35,000 bases of DNA from Chrysomallon squamiferum (Eukaryota; Mollusca; Gastropoda; Neomphalida; Peltospiridae), in the NCBI GenBank assembly GCA_012295275.1, contig CM022667.1, positions 6,802,832 to 6,837,831 of the forward strand, in the 5' to 3' direction. Each line of letters starts with the position of its first letter. Position 1 is the stretch's first letter. Below the pieces are notes generated by a model. That model did no database searches and was not told where the DNA came from. It saw only the letters and a program-made list of their open reading frames with translations. Below, piece after piece: positions 9,377 through 21,240 of this stretch. Both the position numbers and the translations under genes were made by a program.

Positions 9377-12300
9377 ATCTATAAACTATGTTTATTACTA
9401 AATTAATTTTCTGTTTAATCTGACTAAATGTGTAGCACCAACAAAGAAATTACAAACACAAAACTTTATTTTTAAACTTTGTTCTATAGCAACTTTCATC
9501 ATCACTTTGAAAAAAGTAAAGATAAATAAAATAATAAATAAAACATTATTATTATCATTACTTTTTTAAATATTAATTTCTTTTATTAATAACCTTTTAT
9601 AGAAGAGACACTTTTTTTTTAAATTATAAAATTTGATCTAAGCTCAGTTTGTAAATAAATGCACTTGTATCATGTTACATGTACATGATGTTTAAACCAC
9701 CAAAACAAAAAAATTAACATCATGTTTAACTTTGTACAATACTAAATGAAGGAATGCAAAGAATTCACTTTAAGATAGAAATTTAAATATTTATATATAC
9801 TAATACTTACTACACTAGAGAGGAAACATTTTTCCATTAAAATTAATAAGACAAATTTTAAAGGAAAGAAAACATTAAAATCACATTTCAAATATTGTGT
9901 TTGTGAATTACTTTTCAAGTTGAATGTATGACGAATAAATATTTAAAATGCCAAAAAAAAGAAGAAACAAACAAAAATAAAATTAAAGATGCCGTATATA
10001 AAAATGAAATTGGTTTTGGATATGATATGCTTATGCAATATATTTCATACAAAAACATTGGAATATAATATGCAGGTATATAATAATATATAGTGAAGGT
10101 AACAAACATGGCAACATCTTGACTTACAAAAACAAGGAAAAATAACATGAAATATACAGGTAATATTAAAATATACACATGCAGGTAATATTAAAATGTA
10201 AGTGTTTTGTGCTGTTCTGATAAAAACGGTGTCTATGGGAAAAGTGATGAGATAAGGGGGGAAAAATTATAATTTGATGTTAACACAAAATAAAAAAACA
10301 AAAAATAATTAAAAAAACGTTAATATGGACTTTGTGAAATATGAACATGTAAACTGCTAATGTTTGGTTTTTTTGACTGAAATTTCTAACAGCTAGAAAT
10401 AAAAAATAAAAAAAAATAATAATAATAATAGAGTCGTAAATAATGAATAAAACTTCGTGTTATCTGTGGATTCTGAGTGATGCTGCCAATAATAAACAAA
10501 CTTGTATGTTAATATTGATAAATGAGCTTGAATCATGAATTTTATGGCTTTTTTTAATTTTTAATTTTTTTTAAAAATAAAATAAAAATAAGGATAATAA
10601 TAATAATAATAATAATACTTAAAGTGTATTGGCAGATACAAAATTAAATTAATTATATTCAAAAATTATTTCCTGTTCTAACCACACCTCTATTTTGTGT
10701 TTATTAAAGCTTACAGTTCTGAGTTAAGGATAGCACACTGAGAACAGTTTAAAACAAAACACTGGTTATACTTTGGATTTCACAAGAAATGGCGTTCTGT
10801 TATAATCATTTAGCAATACTGTGTTTAAAAAAAACAACATTAAACATGTAAATTAGCACTGTGGAATTATAAAATTGTGGAATTTTAAATAAAACAACAA
10901 AAATGAGGATTGGGTGGGTTAAAATAAAACAAAAAACTAAAAGATAAAAATAAACTGAAAACTTTTTTGTGTTTATCTCATTCAGTAACAGAACTGTATT
11001 TCAGTGTTTGAATGATAAGTCACATGACACAAATACAACTCTGTGATTGGCTGAATTGTCACTGTCAATACTGTCAGACCCAAAAATAAAATAAAATGTT
11101 TGTAACATTGTAATTGAAACCAAATTTAAACTGGATAATATTACATTTCAATAACAGTGTCAGAATATTGTAACATTGTTCAACATTAAAATAATTCAGT
11201 GTCATCGCCATGGTAACACTGTTAAACCTTAAAAATATATCAAATCAAAACTAAATATATGGCAGTATGACACTGTTAAACAGTAATAACAGTCTTAATC
11301 TTCAGACAGAAAAATGAATTATACTGTGGTGTTTCAGTAAATATGTAAAAACTAAAATATCTGTGGTTTAATTAGCTAACAAATACAAAATTAAAATGAC
11401 AAAACTAAAGTTCAAAATGGGGAACATTAAGAAATAAAATCTATTTTTAAACATTAAAAACAAAAACAACAAATGCTGCCAATTTAGCACATTAAGATGT
11501 CAACTTTACACAAGTATAAAATGTTTACATTTTAACTTAATGAAATGTGATTATGCTGGTAGTGTTACAGATATTATTATGCATAAGCAAAATGGCAGAT
11601 TGAGGAAAAGTGTAATTTTTAAAAAGTTTTAATTAAAACTGTATAAATTGTGGGATTGGTGAAAACAGGGTTTGGTAAGATTATGTCAGACATATTTACT
11701 ATTTAGAACTGATGTATCTGAATGTTTAACCACTCATACCATGTTCAGTACTACAGCATTCACAGTTTTTATAAAATTAAACCAGTTTTTGTAATTTATT
11801 TATTATTGTTTTATCGATCACCCTTCAACCACACCTAGATTTCTCTGTACAATTAAACTGTAACACTTTGTAAGTTTTGTTTCATAGTTAAATTCACAAA
11901 TTTCAAAAACAATAGCAAATTCAATAATTAAATAAAATAAAAAACACAAAAAAAACCACCAACTAAATTAATAATAATAATAATAATAAATGAAATAAAA
12001 CTATTAATAAAATCCTTACTTTAACAAATAAAAATCAAACACAGTTTGTTACTTTCGCACTTAAAGACAAATTAATAATAATAAACTAATGAAAAGTTTA
12101 AACAATGTTTTTGTTTAATTGTTAAAATGTAAAAATCAAATAGCACTATGAAGTAAATGGATTTTTTACAAGTTGTAGTGTAAAACAATTGACTGAGAAA
12201 ACAAATTAATAGATTTCTTTGTTGTTTTTTTGTGAAAAATGGTAAAACAAACATGAAAAACGTATTGCTTTTGTTTCTCAAAACAATAGTTAAAAAACAA

Positions 12301-12780
12301 TTAAAAAATACAAGACTACAATACATAAATGCAACTGAAAGTTACTGTAAAAATATAAAATAAAATAAAAATGTACAGAGATAATGATGTGAAGATATTT
12401 ATTTATTCTGTGTTGTGTTAAGAATGAGGGATAACATTTAGTTAAATATTAGTTTTGTGTTTACTTTTGTGTGTTTGTCATGTTCTAGTGAGTTCGTGAA
12501 AAACAAGAGAACATAGACACTGCAAATCAAAAATAAATAAATAAATAAATACAATTAAAAAATCCAACAAACCCAATACAAATAAAGAAACAAATAAATA
12601 AATAAAAACACAGTACTGTATATTTTAAAAGTTACATCTTTCACTTGTATCATGTTTTCATTTTAATAAGATTTTTGAGTTGAGTAATTAAATGTTTGTC
12701 AGATTGTATTAGTAATGTGAAAAATTATCTGATTTACATATTTAATGTTTGCTGACAGATATCATTACTAATCTCTGACA
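9377..12780. other. 3.4-kb A-rich intergenic DNA, no gene recognised
   Basis: A-rich on the + strand, with many short AAAT, AAT and poly-A runs (about 9480-9545, 10400-10430, 10590-10620, 11960-11990, 12530-12610). Open frames here are short and translate low-complexity sequence. The long 3' UTR of the minus-strand teashirt gene could extend into it, but no polyadenylation site can be fixed. Confidence 0.6.
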
Positions 12781-12799
12781 GTGCTTGATAGTGTGTTCA

Positions 12800-12892
12800 T
12801 GTGTGTGTGTGTGTGTGTGTCTGTCTGTGTGTGTGTGTGTCTGTCTGTGTGTGTGTGTGATTGAAAGAGAGACAGAGAGAGAGAGAGAGAAA
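12800..12892. repeat. Compound (GT)n/(GTCT)/(GA)n microsatellite
   Basis: Alternating GT runs with CTGTCTGT interruptions at about 12800-12859, then a GAGA run at about 12864-12892. Confidence 0.9.
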
Positions 12893-13108
12893 AACATATA
12901 GATAATTACTGATTTATGTGTTTTTCTAGGTGATGTATATTTTTTTTTTCAGAAAATTAATCATCAAAGCAATAAAATGTCAAGAGAACATGTTACGCAT
13001 GTTGGATGTATAATGTTTGTGTTTTATACGTGTAGCTAATTATCTCATGTAAATATAACCCCTATCAATAGGAAAAACAAAAATAAAAATAAAATAAAAA
13101 TAAACAAG

Positions 13109-13124
13109 TATTAATAATAATAAC

Positions 13125-13205
<81 letters not shown>

Positions 13206-13250
13206 TAATAAAAATAATAATAATAATAATAATAATAAAAATAATAAAAG
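13109..13250. repeat. (AAT)n microsatellite, about 140 bp
   Basis: A nearly uninterrupted AAT/ATA run with a few A insertions. It lies about 340 bp past the teashirt stop on the minus strand, so it is likely in the transcribed 3' UTR. Confidence 0.95.
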
Positions 13251-13586
13251 ATAAAATAGAGAAAAGAAAGATGTTATAAGCACTGTTTGTAGTAAGTGTC
13301 ATAACTGACTTCAGTGTGGTTGCTAGGAAACTATTTTCTGTAAATGATACCCATGTGCCTGTTTGAGAAAAAATGAACCAGTATGTCTGACAATAATGAT
13401 AATAACAAACCCAGGAAGAAAACTTATGAAGATGAAGGACACACTGACAATGGATATGAGGGTTTGGGGGTGGTTTTAATGATTCTTGCATAAGAACAAT
13501 TCATAGTAAAAGACACGAGCACAGTAAGGGAAGAAGAAAGAGCATTACAATAGAAACTCTATGAAGTTGAGGTGAGCGAGACAAAG

Positions 13587-15630
13587 CTATTTGCCCTTGT
13601 TTGCCAGTTCCTGCGCCATCTCGTAGTACTTGGAGAACTTGGCGGTGTGGTCGAGGGGCAGGTAGACATAGGGACTCATGTTGAATGCCTCCTTGATGCC
13701 GTACATCTTGACGCTGGAGAGGTGGCAGCGACTTAGGTGGTAGCGGTACGAGCCCTTCGACGCGAACTGCCGGCTGCACGCAGCACACTTGTACTCCACC
13801 AGGTCTCCTTCGCTGCCCGCTCCTTCAGCAGCCTCCTCCAGACTGTCATCCAGCTGATGATGATGATGATGTTGATGATGACCACCGTCGTCGTCCACAT
13901 CATCGTCGACGTCATCGTCGTCGTCACAGTCTGCTGGTTTCAGAGAGAGGTTGAGAGGTCGGACGTCCGGTGATGGACACAGAGGTAACACACAGTCTGA
14001 CTTCAGCATCTGTGGGATTTCTGTCCTCGTCAGCAGCTTCTGCAGACTGTCCAGTGGGTGCTCGCTGGTCAGCGGCTGACCGTAGACAAAGCTGCTGAGC
14101 GAGTCCAAGGCAGAGCCCTTGCTGGCCACACCCTGCCCGTCCACACACAGGTACTTGTTCACCAGGGACTCTTCATCGTCGGGCTTTGACAGGGGGGGAG
14201 GGGAGGGGGAGTTTTTTTCACTTTTCACTGGAAGTGGGGACTGCTCGTCTTTGGTTTCGCTTTTAGAAGTTGCTGGAAGCTGGTGACAGCTTCCTTTCAC
14301 TTTAGTCTCTGTGGATTTCTCTCTGTCAGCACCGTTTTCTAATACTGCTTTCTTCACCCCTTCGTCAAAAGAAAAACACTTCCTGAACTTACTGAAGTAG
14401 TTCAAGGACGTCTCAGTGTTTGTTGTTGTTGACGACGATGACGATGATGATGCGGTACTCTGTAAAGGGACACAACTTTTGCTGACAGGACTCATCATGC
14501 TGACGATGTTCTTGCGATGGTGGTCGAACGTTGACATGAAGCTGCGCTGTATGAACGACTCCATCGCTTTGAGAGCAGAGCTGGAACTCTCCGCCACATC
14601 TGTGCTGTCAGGGTCGATTATGTCCATCGGTTTCCTAGGCAACAGCTCTTCATCCTTCTGTCTGATCCTGTCCATATCAGAATGTTTGTTATCAGAATCT
14701 GTTCTGTCGTGGATCATGTTCTTCAAATCAGAATCATGGGTGTTGAGATGTTTTCTGAACATAAAGTGTAAACTTCGGTTACCACTGTTCAAACCCTCCT
14801 TACTTTCACCTTTATCTTCCTCCGTTTTGTTGAAAACATCTTTTAGCTTTGTTAATTTATCAGTTTCAGACTTTACACTTTCTACTGATTCATTATCAGT
14901 CTTGGTAATCTGCCCTAATTCACAATCAGTCTGGGTAACTTGTCCCAATTCACAATCAGTCTTGGTAACTTGTCCCAATTCACAATCAGTCTTGGCAACT
15001 TGTCCCAATTCACAATCAGTCTTGGTCATCTGCCCTGATTCACAATCAGGACTAGTACATTTTTTTACTTCATTTTTTATTTCAGTGTTTTTTCCAGATT
15101 CCAAATCATGAGTGCTAACTTGTCCTGATTCACAATCAGGACTGGTACATTTCTCCAATTTAAAATCAGGACAAAAGTTATCTGGTTTTGAATCAGACTT
15201 TGTGACATGATCAGACTGCTGTTGCGTTAGAGTGTCAGGCACAGAACATTTGTTCTCCTGATCCACACTGCCAGTGGAACACCTCTGTTTGTCAGAGCAC
15301 TGTGGACTAGAACAGTGAATGTTCTCACAATCACTATGTGAGTCTGTGTTGTGATTTGTTTGTGATTTCACTGAATCGTGACTGATTGATGAATCAGCAG
15401 ATTTCACATTTTCATTACAGTCACACCGAGATTCTGATTTGTCAGATTTCTCACTGACATTTCCTTCTGTGTTGTCACCAGTCACCATCTCTTTTAGAGA
15501 GGTGTCACCCAAATGATTTGTCAGACTGTCAGAATGATTTAATGACTTGTCACCACAATCATCATTCACTTTACAATCATCCGAATTGTGACATTTTGAA
15601 TCATCTATTTGTTTTTCATCACATCTCTGC

Positions 15631-15662
<32 letters not shown>

Positions 15663-17768
15663 ATCCTCTGTAACTTCTTTTTTCACGACAACATCAAGCA
15701 TCTGACTGTTACTTTTCTTGGAGCTGCTCTCGTTTGTGGTTGCTGTGGAAACATTTGACTGCAGTGAGATTTCTTTTCCTCCAAGATACTTTTCACTTAA
15801 TTTTTCACTTTCACCAGAGACAGAGGACTTTTCGTGGTTTATCGTGTGACACAGTGAGTGTGAGACTCTGCTCTGTTTTAAAACACTGTCACTCACTCCT
15901 TTCAGCTGCTCACTGCACTCACCTGACCTCACACGCTCTGGAAACAGAGAGGACAGCTTTAGCGAGCTGCTGATTTTTGTAGCTTTCACTTGCTGAGGTA
16001 AAGACATTCTGTCCCTGTCACTGACAATGTTCGACTCTGCTTGTTTCTCATCTTTTATGTCATCAAACGTCTTCTTGTACATGTTCTCCATGATTTCATA
16101 CACGTCCTTCCCGTTGAGCAGGTGTTCCTTCTTGATTCTGTGAAGTTTCTTCAGTGCGCGGATCGCGTCTTTCTTTGCCTGTTCCCGAGGGGAGAAGGGT
16201 CTCTGCAGCCCTTGCTTGATGAGAGGTGAGTGAAGATGATGTCTGTTTCTGCTGTACTCTGGCTTCATCTTGCTGTTTTCATGTTTCAGTCTGCTGTCTG
16301 ACTTGTGTCTGAACCTCGCCGACTCGTCCACGGTTAACTTGTGTTTGAGGGCGTCGATGACGTCAGACTTCTGCTTGAGACACACTCTGACGTGATCCAC
16401 AAACATCTCCATGTCAATCTTCTGTGTGCAGTTCTCACAGGTGATCACACCGTCCACCTTCCCGGTCACTGCGTCCGAGAATCCGTTTGTTGAGCCAAAC
16501 GACAGACACTTACGCTTGAAGTCGAGCAGAGACGCCACGGTGGTTGTTGTAGTGTCGTCACAGTAGTAGCGCTTCCTCCTCGACCGGATGCCGAACTCAG
16601 TGGCTGCGTAGCTGCCTGCCTGGATGAGCTGCTTCTTGTGGTGACCTGACATGATCATGTGGTTGGCAAGGCCCTCCATGTCGGTGAATGTATCGTGGCA
16701 CACCTTGCACTTGAAGATGCACTCTCTGTCCAGCTCCTTCTCGCAGTACGCCGAGCACTTGTGTGACCGTCTGCCGTGGTCGGAGCTGACGATCTTCGTG
16801 TAGTGCTGCGTCTGCATCATATGCACCGTCAACATCGGCAGTGACTTGAACGACTCGCCACACTGCATGCATCGCAGAATCCTCCTCGTCTGCTCGGACT
16901 CCTGGTTCAGCCACATGTCCTGCCCTCGGACCAGTTTCGGGTAGTCCATCACAGACTGAGACTTGGTCATCTTCGGCATGTGTCCAGTGTCCTGCAGGTG
17001 GACGCTCATCGCGTACAGTGTGCTGAACGTCTTCTGACAGGAGCAGCGGTGCGTGGTGTACTTGCTACCTCCGTGGTCAACATCGTCGGAGTCGGACAAC
17101 TCACACTTGTCGAGTGGTGACGATGTTCTGTGGTCCTTCTCACTTTTTGTCAGCGACGCAATCCTCGCCTTTGTGTGGTTGATGTCGGAGACGTGGTTGC
17201 TGGTTGCTGGTGCTGCAAGTGGTGGTCTGAGGAAGGCTTTGCCGTGCACGATGCTGGACTGGAGAGGAATGCTGCTGCTCGGTTTCTTCGGTGCGTCGAT
17301 GGGAAAGTCTCCGCCAAACCGGAGCTGCAGACTCTGCAGACTGGAAGGAAACGCGGAGTGTCCATTGGACAGTCCTTTAGACGACTCAGTCCTGTGAGCA
17401 GCTTTTGCAGATTTCTTGGACAGGTCGAGGGGCTGGTCGCTGGACGAGATGAAGTAGTTGGACAGGGGCAGTTTGAGGGAGGCTAAGGGGGGAGAGTGGA
17501 TGCGGGGGACTGTTTTTGCTTTTCTGGCTTCGTCTGTTTCCATGTGTCCTGTCTGTCTGTCTGTGCTTTTCTTGTCTGCTGTCTGCTTGCTCGACACAGT
17601 CATATTCCCAGATGTCGCTCTTTGTCTTACTTTCTGCATTGCTTACATCAGCATCATCGTCATTCAAACCTCCTTCATCATCAGCCTCATCACCAGAGGT
17701 CAGTGTGTCTGAGTTGTCTCCCCCTGAATCTGATGACTGTTCACTGTTGTTTGTCTTGCATCTTGAAC
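13587..17768 (-). CDS. tsh: Teashirt (TSHZ-family) zinc-finger transcription factor, 3'-terminal exon
   Basis: The acceptor (pyrimidine tract, then CTTTCAG, AG at 17770-17769) opens an exon running to a stop at 13587. From Met at 17639 the frame is open for 1350 codons. Residues (numbered from that Met): PLDLSKK at 70-76 (CtBP-type PxDLS); finger 1 at about 199-220 (C-x-C...H214, H220); RGQDMWLNQESEQTRRILRC then finger 2 (C257, C260, H273, H279); finger 3 (C311, C314, H327, H333); C2HC element ITCENC...DHVRVC (401-420); a long Ser/Asp/Lys-rich region with 10-residue repeats; PLNLS at 1228; Asp and His tracts (about 1238-1264); C-terminal finger (C1285, C1288, H1301, H1306) and tail YVYLPLDHTAKFSKYY. 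Fingers 2 and 3 and the tail are diagnostic for teashirt. The family acts in the nucleus in segment and appendage patterning, largely as a repressor. From 17768 to 17640 an acidic stretch (SGDEADDEGGLNDDDAD) is open in a different frame, in which the exon would start in phase 1. The frame change must lie between 17645 and 17389. Confidence 0.93.
14891..15040 (-). repeat. 30-bp coding minisatellite in teashirt (10-residue repeat)
   Basis: Five exact-length 30-bp units (starts at 14891, 14921, 14951, 14981 and 15011 on the + strand) encode repeats of the type TKTDCELGQV. Related, less regular units (CTSPDCESGQ) continue to about 15150. The unit is a multiple of three, so copy-number change preserves the frame. 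Confidence 0.95.
17551..17564 (-). repeat. Tetranucleotide run at the teashirt frame change
   Basis: GTCT repeated 3.5 times on the + strand (CAGA on the coding strand). Removing one 4-base unit, or adding two, would bring the acidic upstream frame into register with the main teashirt frame. Confidence 0.7.
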
Positions 17769-18132
17769 CTGAAAGAGGCAAAAACAAAACAAAACAATTA
17801 TAAATATTAAAAAAACAAACCCATCACAATTATAAATATTATAAAAACAAACACATCACAATTAAAATAATAAATAAAAAATAAAAAATAAAAAATAAAA
17901 ATAACAAGTTAATATAATTTTTCAGTATAAACATGAAAATCACAAGAAAGATAAAACAGACATTGCAATATTTGGTGACAAATTTAAATTAAAACCAATT
18001 TTTCTAAATAAATAATTTAATTTTTAACTGACATCAAGAAATAAACTTTTTAACATTAAAAAAACAACTGTTATAATAACAACAATGAAACTGATAACAA
18101 TGATAAATAATAATTATGATAATGAAATAATG

Positions 18133-18168
<36 letters not shown>

Positions 18169-18600
18169 TAATAATAATGATAACAACAAGAACAACAAGA
18201 ATAAAAATAAAAGATAAATAAAAATTATTTGAAAAAGAATGAAATATACGAATACATTTTTTAAAGAAATTAAAAATTAAAAAATAGTTCATAGAAATCT
18301 TTATACAACTTTCATCATTAATTAAATAAAAACATATAAAATAATAATAATAATAAGAAGAAGAAGAAGAAGAAGAAGAAGATGATGGAAGAAAAAAAAA
18401 AGAAAAATTGAAAAGAAAAATATATATATTTATATTTATAAACCTGAAAATTAATTTAAAAGTGCACCTGAGTGTATCTGTGTGGAATAAAAAAGAGGTG
18501 AAAGTTTAAAACGCAGTTGAAGCTGTTGTTAATCAAACATACAGGTGATGGGTGTTTAACACACAAACGAGACTGTTATTAATTACAGAGAAATCTATCA
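17769..18600. other. AT-rich 5' intron/flank of teashirt with GATAAT and AAG runs
   Basis: Begins with the intron end upstream (minus strand) of the teashirt exon. It holds A-rich runs (17860-17900), (AATGAT)n at about 18120-18180 and (AAG)n at about 18355-18381. No exon seen. Confidence 0.6.
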
Positions 18601-18800
18601 GCTCAGCCTGTGTCACAGTGTGTCGTCACACACACATGTGACAGGAGAGCGTGTCACTGTCGTTACGTGTCTGACTTGTGTCAAGTCAAACGTGCAGCTT
18701 CACTTGGCTGTCAGTCACCTGATGAATATTCATGAGGCAAAAACACACTGCAGTTCATCAAGTCTGCATGGAACTCTTCTCTTACATACGTCTAGAATAA
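18600..18800. promoter_or_regulatory. Candidate cis-regulatory island near teashirt
   Basis: A high-complexity stretch in AT-rich DNA. It contains many TGTCA/TGACA words (the half-site of TALE homeodomain factors such as Meis/Homothorax), TCACCTG (E-box) and a perfect 12-bp palindrome ATGAATATTCAT at 18722-18733 (POU/homeodomain-like). The call rests on composition and motifs only. Confidence 0.3.
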
Positions 18801-18823
18801 TTAAATACATTTTTTGTTAATGT

Positions 18824-18847
18824 TTTCTTTCTTTCTTTCTTTCTTTT
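18824..18847. repeat. (CTTT)n microsatellite
   Basis: About five to six CTTT units followed by a T-rich tail. Confidence 0.9.
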
Positions 18848-19044
18848 TTTGTGTCATTTTTTTTTTATCTTGGTTGTGTGTCAGAAATAATCAGTTTGCA
18901 TAATGACGTTGTTAGTGTTGTTGCTGCTGTTGTTCTTGTTGTCACTGTTTTATTATTTCTTTCAGATTTTTTTTTAATTTCTATTAATTTTCAACTGTGT
19001 TCTGTTTGTCTGTTTATTTGTGTGTAAATGTTACTCTCTGTGCC
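18848..19044. other. T-rich spacer, no gene seen
   Basis: Short T-runs and GTTGTTGCTG-type words only. Confidence 0.5.
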
Positions 19045-19640
19045 TGTGTGTGTGTGTGTGTGTGTGTGTGACAAAGTGCAGGTGATAATGTAGTTTTGTA
19101 ATACTCAGATGTAACAAAGTGCAGGTGATAAAGTAGTTTTGTAATACTCAGATGTAACAAAGTGCAGGTGATAAAGTAGTTTTGTAACACTCAGATGTAA
19201 CAAAGTGCAGGTGATAAAGTAGTTTTGTAATACTCAGATGTAACAAAGTGCAGGTGATAAAGTAGTTTTGTAACACTCAGATGTAACAAAGTGCAGGTGA
19301 TAAAGTAGTTTTGTAACACTCAGATGTAACAAAGTGCAGGTGATAAAGTAGTTTTGTAACACTCAGACGTAACAAAGTGCAGGTGATAAAGTAGTTTTGT
19401 AACACTCAGACGTAACAAAGTGCAGGTGATAAAGTAGTTTTGTAATACTCAGATGTAACAAAGTGCAGGTGATAAAATAGTTTTGTAACACTCAGACGTA
19501 ACAAAGTGCAGGTGATAAAGTAGTTTTGTAATACTCAGATGTAACAAAGTGCAGGTGATAAAGTAGTTTTGTAATACTCAGATGTAACAAAGTGCAGGTG
19601 ATAAAGTAGTTTTGTAACACTCAGATGTAACAAAGTGCAG
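19045..19640. repeat. (GT)n run followed by 43-bp minisatellite, about 13 copies
   Basis: After (GT)n at 19047-19070, the unit GTAACAAAGTGCAGGTGATA + AAGTAGTTTTGTAATACTCAGAT repeats with starts at 19071 (partial), 19112 and so on, period 43. Variation is mostly AATACTC/AACACTC and AGATG/AGACG. Each unit holds CAGGTG next to TGATAA. Confidence 0.95.
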
Positions 19641-20020
19641 ATGATATATTTAAAAAAAAAAACACATAAATGTCCTCGTGAAGATACATTTAAAAAAACA
19701 AAAAACAAAAGCAAGTACTTGTTGATGTTAAATCTGATCTAGTAACATTTTTATATTTGTCAATAAAGGCACGCAGTTTGAACTGATGTCTGTCACTTGG
19801 ACAATGGCGTGCGTCACAACTCCCTTTCCTGTTGTGACTTGCCAAAACAGAAAACATCCTCAGTGAAAGACACTTTAACAAGTTGAGCCGGTGCACTCAG
19901 TGATATGAATATTACTATGTTTTTAAATAAACAGTTTGATTGATCAATCATGTAGTGTATTCTGATCCTGAAACAACTGTGTATGTGCCAGTCTACTCTG
20001 TGACAGAAGCTATCAGAGCA
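19641..20020. other. Moderately complex spacer, no gene seen
   Basis: A-run at about 19652-19662, then mixed sequence including GGACAATGGCGTGCGTCACA (19799-19818). Short frames only. Confidence 0.5.
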
Positions 20021-20058
20021 CACACAGACACACAGACACACACACACACAGACACACA

Positions 20059-20102
<44 letters not shown>

Positions 20103-20146
20103 GACACAGACACACACACACACACACATACACACACACACACGTA
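20021..20146. repeat. (CA)n/(CAGA) microsatellite
   Basis: CA repeats interspersed with CAGACA, about 125 bp. Confidence 0.95.
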
Positions 20147-20413
20147 CCAACAGGTACATTTATCTTATAACACAGGTTGATAACTGGCTGATTCACAATT
20201 TATTAGGAAACAATTTAAAAAAAACAAAAAACAATTTAAAATAGACGAAGCAAGCTGCTCGATACTCCGTTCAAAAATAAAAATAAATTAGGTAAAATAA
20301 TACAAAATACAATTAGAGAGAAAAAAATTGTAAAAAATAAAATAAAATAAGATAAATAAAATGAAAAATAACAATAGATACACACACACAAGTATCAGCA
20401 TGTACTGCATGTG

Positions 20414-20453
<40 letters not shown>
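20414..20453. repeat. (GT)n microsatellite
   Basis: About 18 GT units. It is the reverse complement of the CA run some 270 bp to the left, so the two could pair. Confidence 0.95.
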
Positions 20454-20458
<5 letters not shown>

Positions 20459-21240
20459 AGCAACACCAAACCTAACACATTTACACTCATTAATAAAAAT
20501 AATGACAGTAATAAAAAAAACTCCTGACAAAGTAAAATAAAGACTAAAATAAATTAGCATAACATAAATCTATTAACATTTTTTTTCTTAATAATTTTAT
20601 AGACATATATGCATAAATGTTTTAGTCATTTTAACAGTATCACATGTAGCTATCAGAACATCTCTGTGAAAATGGAAAATGTTTTGATGAAAATAAAACA
20701 AGGAAGTACTGGCAAAAAAAACAGAAAAAAAAACAGAAACAGAGATAAAAACTTGAAGACCTGCAAAGTTGATCATCTTATTTATTTTATCTACAAATCT
20801 GTGTTTGAAATATCTCATCAAAATCTCTTTAAAAATATTTTAAATTATATATAAACATAAAATAAGACACACAGACACACAGACAACCATGTACAAAGAC
20901 TAGTTCTGCAGAAGAATAACTTTCAGCACAATAAATAAATTTAAAAATAAATTTTAAAAATCGGTTTCACATGTCTGATCTTAAGTTTTGTCTGAAAATA
21001 AATATTTAACTAAAAATGTAATCAAGTATCTTTTAGTACATGACTTGATTATTAGTAGTAATAGTAGCAGTAATAATAATATTACATAACAATAATAATA
21101 ACAACAATAACAACAACAATTATATGATGATGACATCAATGATGATGGTGATGATAATGATGATGAAAAGAGAAACAACAATGGTAAAAGTAGTAGTTGT
21201 AGTAGATGCCGTAGTAGCAGTAACCTGAATGATATTTAGA
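20454..21240. other. AT-rich spacer with AAT and ATG runs
   Basis: No gene recognised. Short ATA/AAC runs at 21060-21120 and ATG/ATGATGATA runs at 21124-21170. Confidence 0.5.

Noticed and set aside
13065-13491. Minus-strand frames rich in Ile, Tyr and Leu
   Set aside because: Translations of the AAT microsatellite.
14416-15111. 231-codon + strand frame opposite teashirt
   Set aside because: Antisense shadow of the strongly supported teashirt exon; its periodic CPNSQSVLVT segment mirrors the coding minisatellite.
17630-17652. A 13-base 'intron' GTAAGCAATGCAG that could join the acidic frame to teashirt
   Set aside because: Far too short for spliceosomal removal; a sequence indel further along is the simpler explanation.
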